DNA of 12,211 bases, taken from Clostridium sp. CAG:524. Lineage in GTDB: Bacteria; Bacillota_I; Bacilli_A; RF39; UBA660. Position numbers and translations under genes: made by a program. The notes beneath the pieces were generated by a model, which did no database searches, was not told the DNA's origin, and saw only the letters and a list, made by a program, of their open reading frames with translations. Below are positions 1 to 5,557 of this stretch, one piece after another. The first letter of the stretch is position 1. The number at the start of each line of letters is the position of its first letter. The stretch lies in NCBI GenBank assembly GCA_000434555.1, contig FR880098.1, positions 21,118-33,328 of the forward strand. The letters run 5' to 3'.

Positions 1-39
1 ATATAAAAATAATAACTTTTTATTTAAAAGATTTTCCAT
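1..39 (-). CDS. Possible N-terminal fragment of an unknown gene running off the left edge
   Basis: An ATG at 37-39 on the minus strand opens a frame (MENLLNKKLLFLY...) that stays open for 13 codons to the window edge. It is preceded by a weak AGGT ribosome binding site at suitable distance and by a reasonable extended -10 promoter at 59-87. It lies directly downstream of the rpsR terminator, so it would be a separate transcription unit. The few visible residues are hydrophobic and basic, as at the start of a membrane protein, but 13 codons cannot identify a family. The open frame could be chance in such AT-rich DNA. Confidence 0.35.
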   Translation of the reverse strand, partial: MENLLNKKLLFLY

Positions 40-58
40 CACATACCTACATATTTAT

Positions 59-87
59 CTTATATCACAGCATGAATTATTAAACAA
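59..87 (-). promoter_or_regulatory. Candidate promoter reading off the left edge
   Basis: On the minus strand there is an extended -10, TGATATAAG (TATAAG at 59-64), exactly 17 bp downstream of TTGTTT (82-87). The -35 matches only at TTG. It sits just past the rpsR terminator and upstream of the partial frame at 1-39, so it would drive the next gene. Confidence 0.4.
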
Positions 88-110
88 GTTATCACAATAA
101 ATTATACATT

Positions 111-140
111 TAAAAAAGTAGTCTCAATATGAAACTACTT
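111..140 (-). terminator. Intrinsic terminator of the rpsF-ssb-rpsR operon
   Basis: On the minus strand, arm AAGTAGTTTC (131-140), loop ATATT, arm GAGACTACTT (116-125) gives a 10-bp stem with one G.U pair, followed by TTTTT. The rpsR stop codon (TAG, 135-137) lies inside the upstream arm. Confidence 0.85.
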
Positions 141-347
141 TGTATATGGTAATAAAGCCATATATCTTGCAATCTTAATTTGATTAGCAATATGTCTTTG
201 ATGTTTAGCACAAGCACCAGTCATTCTTCTAGGTAAGATTTTTCCTTTTTCATTAATATATTTAGAAACAATCATTACATCTTTATAATCAACTGATTTT
301 CCAGCACACATTTGACATATTTTCTTTCTTCTATAAAATTCTGCCAT
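135..347 (-). CDS. rpsR: 30S ribosomal protein S18
   Basis: The 70-residue product is full length for bS18, a small-subunit protein of the platform that binds 16S rRNA as a heterodimer with S6. The conserved core around YKDV...GKILPRRMTGACAKHQR is present. Cys11, Cys14, Cys46 and His49 form the zinc-ribbon type arrangement (the C+ form of S18), which is a family-based reading. The start is fixed by AAGGAGGATATAATG (strong Shine-Dalgarno, 6-base spacing). It is last in the operon rpsF-ssb-rpsR, 30 bases after ssb, and its stop codon lies inside the operon terminator. Expression should be coupled to the S6:S18-responsive leader upstream of rpsF. Confidence 0.97.
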   Translation of the reverse strand: MAEFYRRKKICQMCAGKSVDYKDVMIVSKYINEKGKILPRRMTGACAKHQRHIANQIKIARYMALLPYTK

Positions 348-377
348 TATATCCTCCTTAATTTAATAAGTTAACCA

Positions 378-857
378 TTATAGAAATGGTAAATCATCAT
401 CACTTAATGATACATCCTTATCATAATTTTCATATGGATCTGACTTTGAAATATCATACTCTGGCATTACATCAACAGGTGCTTCACTTGGAGCATCCAT
501 ATATGTAGTATCTGTATTAGCGCTAGGAGCAGAACCTTCATTTTTTCCACCAACAAACTCAGCATTTTCTACAACGATTTCAGTAACATATCTTTTACTG
601 CCATCTTGAGCATCATAACTTCTAGTTTGTACCCTACCTTCAACACAAATTAAATTACCTTTCTTAAAATATCTTGATACAAATGTTGCTGTATTTCTAA
701 ATGCTACGCAAGGTAAGAAATCAGCATCATAATTACCGTCTTTATTTTTAAAATTACGATTTACTGCTACTGTAAAACTAGCAGTAGAAAATCCAGCAGT
801 TGTACTTCTAAGTTCAGGATCCTTTGTTAATCTTCCAACTAAAACAATTTTATTCAT
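378..857 (-). CDS. ssb: Single-stranded DNA-binding protein (SSB)
   Basis: This 159-residue protein coats single-stranded DNA during replication, repair and recombination, and recruits partner proteins through its C-terminal tail. Residues 1 to about 105 form the OB fold, starting MNKIVLVGRLTKDPELR and continuing with VAVNR, LICVEGRVQTRSY and the VVENAEFVG strand typical of bacterial SSB. A low-complexity Asn/Asp/Ser/Pro linker follows, then the acidic tip DDDLPFL. In most Bacilli the tip ends ...DDDLPF, so here one Leu follows the usually terminal Phe. The Shine-Dalgarno sequence (AGAGGAG) lies within the last codons of rpsF and the genes are 3 bases apart, so translation is probably coupled. 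Confidence 0.97.
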   Translation of the reverse strand: MNKIVLVGRLTKDPELRSTTAGFSTASFTVAVNRNFKNKDGNYDADFLPCVAFRNTATFVSRYFKKGNLICVEGRVQTRSYDAQDGSKRYVTEIVVENAEFVGGKNEGSAPSANTDTTYMDAPSEAPVDVMPEYDISKSDPYENYDKDVSLSDDDLPFL

Positions 858-860
858 TAA

Positions 861-1148
861 CTACTCCTCTTCCCTTATGACAATATGTCTTAAGATGTTT
901 TCATCAATTTTAGCTTTTCTATCGAATTCTTTAACAGCAGCAGGACTAGCTTCTACGTTAAATACATAATAGTTTCCTCTTAATTGTTTCTTAATAGGAT
1001 AAGCTAATTTTCTTTGACCCATATCTTTAGAATTAACTACTTTAGCCTTCATATCAGTTAATACTTTTTCAAAAGTTTTAACAACTTCTTTTTGAGTTTT
1101 TTCATCAATATCAGTCTTAACGATAAACATTATTTCATATTTATTCAT
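861..1148 (-). CDS. rpsF: 30S ribosomal protein S6
   Basis: The 95-residue bS6 starts MNKYEIMFIVKTD and contains the conserved GQRKLAYPIKKQLRGNYYVF segment of the ferredoxin-like fold, ending in a short acidic tail (REEE). It binds 16S rRNA together with S18 in the platform of the small subunit. An in-frame upstream extension to 1229 is possible, but I place the start at 1148. A near-perfect AAGGAGGTG Shine-Dalgarno sits at 1154-1162 with ideal spacing, and the longer frame would run through the leader and into the promoter -10 region. It is the first gene of the rpsF-ssb-rpsR operon. Confidence 0.97.
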   Translation of the reverse strand: MNKYEIMFIVKTDIDEKTQKEVVKTFEKVLTDMKAKVVNSKDMGQRKLAYPIKKQLRGNYYVFNVEASPAAVKEFDRKAKIDENILRHIVIREEE

Positions 1149-1200
1149 TACTACACCTCCTTTTGGTCTCACGGCTTCACTTAAAATGAAGCAAGGAACT
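1149..1200 (-). promoter_or_regulatory. rpsF leader: S6:S18-type autoregulatory RNA element
   Basis: In the minus-strand mRNA, a 6-bp hairpin (GCTTCA at 1187-1192 pairing TGAAGC at 1174-1179) is followed directly by a CCG trinucleotide (1172-1174). Outside it, UUCCUU (1193-1198) can pair with AAGGAG of the Shine-Dalgarno (1157-1162), which would sequester the ribosome binding site. A CCG next to a helix just upstream of rpsF is the hallmark of the known S6:S18 leader motif, which imitates the rRNA site and lets the heterodimer repress its own operon. Assignment is by architecture, not by covariance model. Confidence 0.6.
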
Positions 1201-1215
1201 TTTTTGTTCGAGTGT

Positions 1216-1244
1216 ATTATAGCATACAATAATTAAAGATACAA
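1216..1244 (-). promoter_or_regulatory. Promoter of rpsF-ssb-rpsR
   Basis: On the minus strand TTGTAT (1239-1244), a 17-bp spacer and TATAAT (1216-1221) with an upstream TGC (extended -10) form a strong sigma-A type promoter. Initiation near 1209 gives a leader of about 60 nt that contains the S6:S18-type element. The argS terminator lies just upstream (1266-1294). Confidence 0.8.
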
Positions 1245-1265
1245 TATGATTTTTAAAAAAACACA

Positions 1266-1294
1266 AAGAAAAAAGTACACTTTTGTATACTTTT
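1266..1294 (-). terminator. Intrinsic terminator of argS
   Basis: On the minus strand AAAAGTATAC (1285-1294), loop AAAA, GTGTACTTTT (1271-1280) gives a 10-bp stem with one G.U pair, then further T residues. The argS stop codon TAA (1293-1295) overlaps the base of the stem. Confidence 0.85.
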
Positions 1295-3014
1295 ACATTT
1301 TATCTGGTATATCAATTGCTAATATATTAAGTAACTTACTACCAACGTTATACATAAGATTAAGAAGTGTTATATAACTTTCTTTCTTTTCATTATCACT
1401 TTCATTAAGAATAGATGTTTCACCATAGAACTTATTAAATAAACTACATAAATCAAATAAATATTCACATACATAACTTAGTGTCTTTTCATTATATGCT
1501 TTATTTAATACTCTTGATAATTCAAGTAATTTAATATATATATTTCTTTCACTATCGCTATATATTCCATGAATAATATTATCTTTATTTTCAATTTTAT
1601 TGAGTATAGATTTAATTCTAACCATAGTATATAGAACATAAGGACCAGTTTTACCTTCAAATGAAGTTATTTTATCAATATCAAATATATAATCAGTAGT
1701 TCTATATGGTAAAAGATCTGCATATTTAATAGTTGCTACTGTAAGAATATCAGCAATATTATTTTTCTCTTCTTCATTATATTTATCTAACTTAGTAAGA
1801 AGTTTATTTTTAACATCACTTATAAGTCCATCTAATGATGCTACTCCACCATCTCTTGTTTTAAATGGTTTTCCATCACTACCATTCATAGTTCCAAACC
1901 AATAATGAGCAAGTTTCACATCATCACGTACTAATTTAGATTTATATGATGCTCTAAATACTTGTTCAAAATATAATGATTGTCTTGCATCAACAATATA
2001 CCATATTTCATCTGGATTATATAATTTAACTCTTGAATATATTGTTGCTAAATCACGAGTTGCATATATAGTAGCCCCATCATTTTTAATAACTATTAAT
2101 GGTGGTACTTCGAGTTTATCATCATCTTTTTTAACATCAATTACTTTAGCGCCATCACTTTCATACATATATGGTTCTAACACTTTAAGTGTTTTGGGAA
2201 CATATTTTAAAGATGATAACTCTCCCTCCCATAATTCAAAATTACAATTTAAATAATCATATGTTCTTTTTATAATTTTACTAGATACTTCTACAATATC
2301 TTTCCACATTCCAAAATATGGTTCAACCCCACTATCAACAAGAGCAGTAATCTTTCTTACTTCTTCCATTCTTTCTGGATTTTCTTTAGCATCATTACTA
2401 GCAGCTGGATAATATATAGCAAGTTCGTCTTCTGTTATTTCAAGTTTAGGATACTCTCCTTTATATTCAGGATCAAAATAGCATAAATCAGGCTTTCTCT
2501 TCTTAATCTCACTAATTATCATTCCAGATTGTCTACCTATATCACCTAAATGAACATCTCCAATTGTATTCATTCCTAATGTTTTAGCAAGTCTCTTAAG
2601 TGATTCACCAATATTAGCTGGTCTCATATGACCAACATGAAGTGCTTTAGCAGCATTAGCACCACCATAATCAACAATAATAGTTTTTTCTTCCATCTTA
2701 TCAATTAAACTATCAACATTATTGATTGAATCATTTATCTTATCAATCAAATATTCTTCATTAATAGTTACATTAATAAAACCAGGCCCAGCTATATTGA
2801 CATTTGTAAATCTTTCATCGAAATTAGCAACTATTTCATTTGCAAGTTCTCTTGGATTTTTTCCATACTTTTTAGCAAGAGCCATACATACATTAATTTG
2901 AAATTCACCAAGGTCGCGTCTTGAAGAGGACTCCAAACTAACATTATCAATTTCATATCCACATTTTGTAATTACATCGTAGATATACTTTTCTGTTTCT
3001 TTAATAAAACTCAT
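1293..3014 (-). CDS. argS: Arginyl-tRNA synthetase
   Basis: This 573-residue class I aminoacyl-tRNA synthetase charges tRNA-Arg with arginine using ATP. Residues 1 to about 90 form the ArgRS-specific N-terminal additional domain that recognises the tRNA D-loop (contains GPGFINV). The Rossmann catalytic core carries the HIGH motif as HVGH (126-129, in ALHVGHMRPANIG) and the KMSKS-equivalent as FKTRDGG (384-390). The last roughly 110 residues are the helical DALR anticodon-binding domain. Other family motifs are GDVHLGDIGRQ and TIYATRDLA. Length is normal for a bacterial ArgRS of the Firmicutes type. AAGGAGAGG lies upstream of the ATG. It is monocistronic, with its own promoter and terminator, and divergent from the YgjV-like gene. 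Confidence 0.97.
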   Translation of the reverse strand: MSFIKETEKYIYDVITKCGYEIDNVSLESSSRRDLGEFQINVCMALAKKYGKNPRELANEIVANFDERFTNVNIAGPGFINVTINEEYLIDKINDSINNVDSLIDKMEEKTIIVDYGGANAAKALHVGHMRPANIGESLKRLAKTLGMNTIGDVHLGDIGRQSGMIISEIKKRKPDLCYFDPEYKGEYPKLEITEDELAIYYPAASNDAKENPERMEEVRKITALVDSGVEPYFGMWKDIVEVSSKIIKRTYDYLNCNFELWEGELSSLKYVPKTLKVLEPYMYESDGAKVIDVKKDDDKLEVPPLIVIKNDGATIYATRDLATIYSRVKLYNPDEIWYIVDARQSLYFEQVFRASYKSKLVRDDVKLAHYWFGTMNGSDGKPFKTRDGGVASLDGLISDVKNKLLTKLDKYNEEEKNNIADILTVATIKYADLLPYRTTDYIFDIDKITSFEGKTGPYVLYTMVRIKSILNKIENKDNIIHGIYSDSERNIYIKLLELSRVLNKAYNEKTLSYVCEYLFDLCSLFNKFYGETSILNESDNEKKESYITLLNLMYNVGSKLLNILAIDIPDKM

Positions 3015-3037
3015 ATAATCCTCTCCTTCTTGAATAG

Positions 3038-3066
3038 ATTATATCATTATAAATAATTTTTTTAAA
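3038..3066 (-). promoter_or_regulatory. Candidate promoter of argS
   Basis: On the minus strand TATAAT at 3038-3043 lies 17 bp downstream of TTTAAA (3061-3066; four of six -35 matches). A second overlapping TATAAT occurs at 3046-3051. The leader to the argS start is short (about 20 nt), leaving no room for a T-box element. Confidence 0.5.
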
Positions 3067-3117
3067 GTATTATATACTTTTATATCAAAAAATATTATAA
3101 TTATAATAGGAGAAAAT

Positions 3118-3636
3118 ATGAAAAATGTATTATATGCACAACTTATTGGTGTAGCCGCAATGCTCACTATATCTTTTTCAGTTCAATGTAGAAAAAAGAA
3201 ACATATGATGATGGTTCAATCTTTCGCTCACATGTTATATGCTTTTCAATATGCTTTACTTGGTGCTATTTCAGCTGCATATATGGATATAATGGCAGTA
3301 GTAAGAAACATACTTTTTTATAAATATGATAAAAATAGAAAACAAGTTCCAATTGTTTTATCAGGAATAATAATTATAGTAACAGGAATAATTGGATACT
3401 TAAATTATACAAATCCTTTATCACTATTACCTGTTATAGTTGCAATACTTTATACTATAGGAGCTACATTTAAAAATCCAAGAGTATATAAATATGTATT
3501 TGGATTTTGTGCTATAGCATGGTTATTCTATAATTTAAAATTTAAAGCATATGTTTGTGTTATAGGTAACATTATGGAAATCACTTCAACAATAATTGCA
3601 TTAGTTAGAGAAACTAAAAATAAGAACAAAAAGTAA
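3118..3636 (+). CDS. YgjV-family inner membrane protein
   Basis: The 172-residue protein is almost entirely hydrophobic with roughly five or six membrane helices. Conserved spots of the Imp-YgjV family (PF10688) are visible: an N-terminal LIGVAAMLTISFSVQCRKKK, then MYAFQYALLGAISAAYMDIMAVVRNILF, and near the end AWLFYNLK and GNIMEITSTI. The family has no established function, and length is close to that of E. coli YgjV. TAGGAG lies 5 bases before the ATG. It is divergent from argS and upstream of, but on the same strand as, the OLE RNA-oapA unit, which has its own promoter. Family assignment is by pattern recognition. Confidence 0.75.
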   Translation: MKNVLYAQLIGVAAMLTISFSVQCRKKKHMMMVQSFAHMLYAFQYALLGAISAAYMDIMAVVRNILFYKYDKNRKQVPIVLSGIIIIVTGIIGYLNYTNPLSLLPVIVAILYTIGATFKNPRVYKYVFGFCAIAWLFYNLKFKAYVCVIGNIMEITSTIIALVRETKNKNKK

Positions 3637-3638
3637 GA

Positions 3639-3670
3639 GTTATTATATATTGAATAATAGCTGTTCATTT
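3639..3670 (+). terminator. Weak candidate terminator after the YgjV-like gene
   Basis: GTTATTA (3639-3645) pairs with TAATAGC (3655-3661), 7 bp with one G.U and a 9-nt loop, followed by TGTTCATTT. The stem is AT-rich and the T-run interrupted, so termination may be leaky and could let transcripts run into the downstream RNA gene. Confidence 0.3.
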
Positions 3671-3696
3671 ACAAAATGTTTAAAATATGTTATAAT
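3668..3696 (+). promoter_or_regulatory. Strong promoter of the OLE RNA-oapA unit
   Basis: TTTACA (3668-3673; five of six -35 matches), a 17-bp spacer and TATAAT (3691-3696), with a TGT extended -10 at 3688-3690. Initiation is expected around 3703, which is exactly where the 5' strand of the RNA's terminal helix begins. Confidence 0.8.
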
Positions 3697-3702
3697 TTAG
3701 AT

Positions 3703-4154
3703 GTATGGAGCATTATGCTAGTCAAACATATCACTAGAAGATGGGGCTAAAAATCCATTAATTGTGTAAAATGATACTTTATATATTTTGCTTCTTTCGC
3801 CCAGATTGGGGTGAATATATAATTTTAGATATAAGGAAAAGATATAATGGCATATATCCAAATCCTCATATCAATTCGAGAAATATGAAAGCACATGTCG
3901 TGAGTGATTTATTGGGATTATATTGAAAAGTAAATTGCAAAAGCGAATAAAAGTGACACATGTTTGTCTGGGAAAACCTCTAGCGTGAATATATTATAAG
4001 GATTGAAGTGCGGACTAAGTGGTGATCGAGTGATCATATTGGTGACAAATGATTAATTCTTTTAAAGAGAAATCGCCCAAAGGTAACTAAAGGTAAGAAT
4101 TAGAGAAATTCAACTCGACCAAAGCCGTAAAATTAATTTATAATATTCCATACA
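3703..4154 (+). ncRNA. ole: OLE RNA (ornate, large, extremophilic), compact form of about 450 nt
   Basis: No frame is open here, yet the stretch is visibly richer in G and C (for example 38% over 3961-4020) than the coding DNA around it, as expected of a structured RNA in an AT-rich genome. The 5' end (3702-3716) pairs with the 3' end (4140-4154) over 15 positions with one C.A mismatch and one G.U. Inside are CTAGT/ACTAG (3718-3722/3733-3737), ATATATT/AATATAT (3781-3787/3815-3821) enclosing TTCGCCC/GGGTGAA, TTTATT/AATAAA (3908-3913/3946-3951) and a probable three-way junction: TCGAG/CTCGA (4026-4030/4114-4118), hairpin 4031-4055 and AATTCTT/AAGAATT (4055-4061/4095-4101). It is directly followed by oapA, the classic OLE neighbour. 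OLE RNA is known to form a membrane-bound complex with OapA, OapB and OapC. The identification rests on synteny and architecture; I could not run the Rfam model. RNase P, tmRNA and SRP signatures are absent. It is shorter than the roughly 600-nt OLE of Bacillus halodurans. Confidence 0.75.
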
Positions 4155-4172
4155 ATACATAAAGGGAGTTAA

Positions 4173-4718
4173 ATGAAAAAAGATAGTTGGATAATTAAGG
4201 CATTTTTAATGACTTTTTTTATAGCTTTAATTTTTAGTAGTACATCAAACTTTTTAATATCAAAATATAATAATACAATACTTTTAATAATATTATGTAT
4301 TATATTTATAGGAATTGGTATTATATTTGATATAATTGGTACAGCTGTATTAACCGCAAACGAAGCATCATTCCATGCAAAAAGTTCTAAAAAGATCAAA
4401 GGTTCTAAAGAAGCAGTAAAACTTATAAAAAATTCAAGTACAATTGCAAGTATATGTAATGATGTAATTGGAGATATTTGTGGAATAGTAAGTGGTTCAG
4501 TTGGAGCAATGCTTGCAATAAACATATCAATCAAGTTTAACATTTCGACAATATTAATAACGCTATTTACAAGTTCAATAATATCATCATTAACAGTAGG
4601 CGGAAAAGCTATAGGTAAAAAATATGCTATTAAAAATAGCGATTCAATAATATTTATAGTCGCTAAAATATTAAATAAATTCAAAAAAATAGAGAAAAAT
4701 AAATTCTCTATTCATTAG
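4173..4718 (+). CDS. oapA: OLE-associated membrane protein OapA (DUF21-like)
   Basis: The 181-residue protein has four predicted membrane segments at about 9-29, 35-60, 100-120 and 125-143. Its conserved core runs from GIIFDIIGTAVLTA (49-62, with Asp53) through NEASFHAKSS (His68) and a lysine-rich KKIKGSKEAVKLIKNSS to NDVIGDICGIVSG (96-108). This pattern is what I recognise from OapA, the obligate protein partner of OLE RNA, which resembles the DUF21 membrane domain of CorC/CNNM Mg2+ transporters. A GGGAG ribosome binding site (4164-4168) lies only 10 bases past the terminal helix of the RNA, so RNA and protein are probably made from one transcript. Known work in Bacillus halodurans links the complex to Mg2+ homeostasis and to alcohol and cold stress; its role here is inference. 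The charged C-terminus is likely cytoplasmic. oapB and oapC are not in this window. Confidence 0.8.
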   Translation: MKKDSWIIKAFLMTFFIALIFSSTSNFLISKYNNTILLIILCIIFIGIGIIFDIIGTAVLTANEASFHAKSSKKIKGSKEAVKLIKNSSTIASICNDVIGDICGIVSGSVGAMLAINISIKFNISTILITLFTSSIISSLTVGGKAIGKKYAIKNSDSIIFIVAKILNKFKKIEKNKFSIH

Positions 4719-4747
4719 AACACAATATATTAATATATTGTGTTTTT
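4719..4747 (+). terminator. Palindromic terminator between oapA and the convergent operon
   Basis: The 26-base sequence 4719-4744 is a perfect palindrome (11-bp stem, TTAA loop), starting one base after the oapA stop and followed on the plus strand by a T-run. The convergent minus-strand operon ends at 4749, so the hairpin probably serves both directions, although the minus-strand T-tract is poor. Confidence 0.85.
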
Positions 4748-4748
4748 A

Positions 4749-4997
4749 TTATTGCTTATTTAATCTTTCTATAAATAAATTTCCTACTTTTTCAAGTAAT
4801 TCAGGATTATCTATATCAACTAGTGTTACATTTCCATTTAAATCTTTACGACTTTCTACAATAATATAATTATTTGTTATACCTTCCTTTTCATTATCGA
4901 CTTGAAGTCCCATGAGATAGTTTTTTTCTTCATATGTCATTTCATCTAATACATAATATTCAAGATTATTATCTAATTTTATTACTTTATCTATCAT
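4749..4997 (-). CDS. Small DUF1292-like protein, last gene of a four-gene operon
   Basis: This is an 82-residue acidic cytoplasmic protein with no signal or membrane segment. The pattern (LEYYVLDEMTYEEKNYLMGL, then YIIVESRKD...NVTLVDIDNPELLEKVGNLF) resembles the DUF1292/YrzB family of short beta-rich proteins of Firmicutes, whose function is unknown. Similarity is by eye and moderate. Its ATG overlaps the TGA of the upstream gene in an ATGA arrangement, so it is translationally coupled to the proline-rich protein. It has the same size and general layout as the first gene of the operon (6700-6966). Confidence 0.7.
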   Translation of the reverse strand: MIDKVIKLDNNLEYYVLDEMTYEEKNYLMGLQVDNEKEGITNNYIIVESRKDLNGNVTLVDIDNPELLEKVGNLFIERLNKQ

Positions 4998-5542
4998 AAT
5001 GTTGGTCCTCCCATACCACTAACTAATTCACTTGCTGAAATCCAAGCTTGATCTGTTCCTGCTTTATCCATTACTGATACAGCAACTCTACTTGGATCTA
5101 TTCCATTAGTCGCACAAAATTTTTCTATTGATAATCCGTTTGTGTTTATAACTTGTCCAATTGAACCATCTGGATTAACTGAAGCAAATCTACCAAATAT
5201 TGAATCTTTGTTAACATATTGTGATAATAATGGTTTAGTATCAAGACCCATCACAGCTCTATCTGAACTTATATGTCCTACACTTACATTATAATCTCCA
5301 ACACCTTCTCCTATTCTAATTCCATCATATTGTGATATTGATTGTTCTACTACAGGTTTTGGGGTTGCTTTAAGTGGAGTTGGTTCCGGAGTAACTTTTG
5401 GTTCTACAGATGGTGTATTAGTTTGAGGTGTTGATTCTACTGAAGGCACTGCAGCATTTCTTGCTTGAATTAAATTATTAATAGTACTTGCTACTGTAAG
5501 TGATGTACCTGTAATAATTGCAGAATTAATCATCCATGACAT
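4994..5542 (-). CDS. Proline-rich, membrane-anchored or secreted protein of unknown function
   Basis: I do not recognise this 182-residue protein. Residues 2 to about 26 are hydrophobic and could act as a signal anchor. Residues 32-65 form a Pro/Thr/Val/Glu-rich linker (VPSVESTPQTNTPSVEP type) such as links surface domains. Residues 66-182 look globular and Gly/Ser/Asp-rich, with one cysteine (Cys143) and a C-terminal VSGMGGPTL. The layout suggests a domain held outside the membrane on a flexible stalk. The ribosome binding site AGAGGGAC overlaps the stop codon of the upstream coiled-coil gene, and the gene's own stop overlaps the next start, so all four genes are coupled. Because the hydrophobic part lacks an obvious positively charged N-terminus, export is uncertain. 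Confidence 0.75.
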   Translation of the reverse strand: MSWMINSAIITGTSLTVASTINNLIQARNAAVPSVESTPQTNTPSVEPKVTPEPTPLKATPKPVVEQSISQYDGIRIGEGVGDYNVSVGHISSDRAVMGLDTKPLLSQYVNKDSIFGRFASVNPDGSIGQVINTNGLSIEKFCATNGIDPSRVAVSVMDKAGTDQAWISASELVSGMGGPTL

Positions 5543-5557
5543 ATCACGAAGTCCCTC

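Noticed and set aside
1149..1229. N-terminal extension of S6
   Set aside because: It would translate the leader hairpin and overlap the promoter; the canonical S6 start is at 1148 with an excellent ribosome binding site.
3690..4160. Gene-free structured region as RNase P RNA, tmRNA or a group I/II intron
   Set aside because: There is no GAGGAAAGUCC or ACAGAA-type RNase P core, no tRNA-like 3' end or tag frame, and no intron-encoded protein or domain V. The segment GCGGACTAAG recalls a group I P7 element, but no flanking exons of a split gene are present and the neighbour is oapA.
4169..4684. Long open frame on the minus strand opposite oapA
   Set aside because: It is a shadow of oapA in AT-rich DNA. 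It has no ribosome binding site, and the plus-strand frame has the conserved motif pattern, ribosome binding site, promoter context and terminator.
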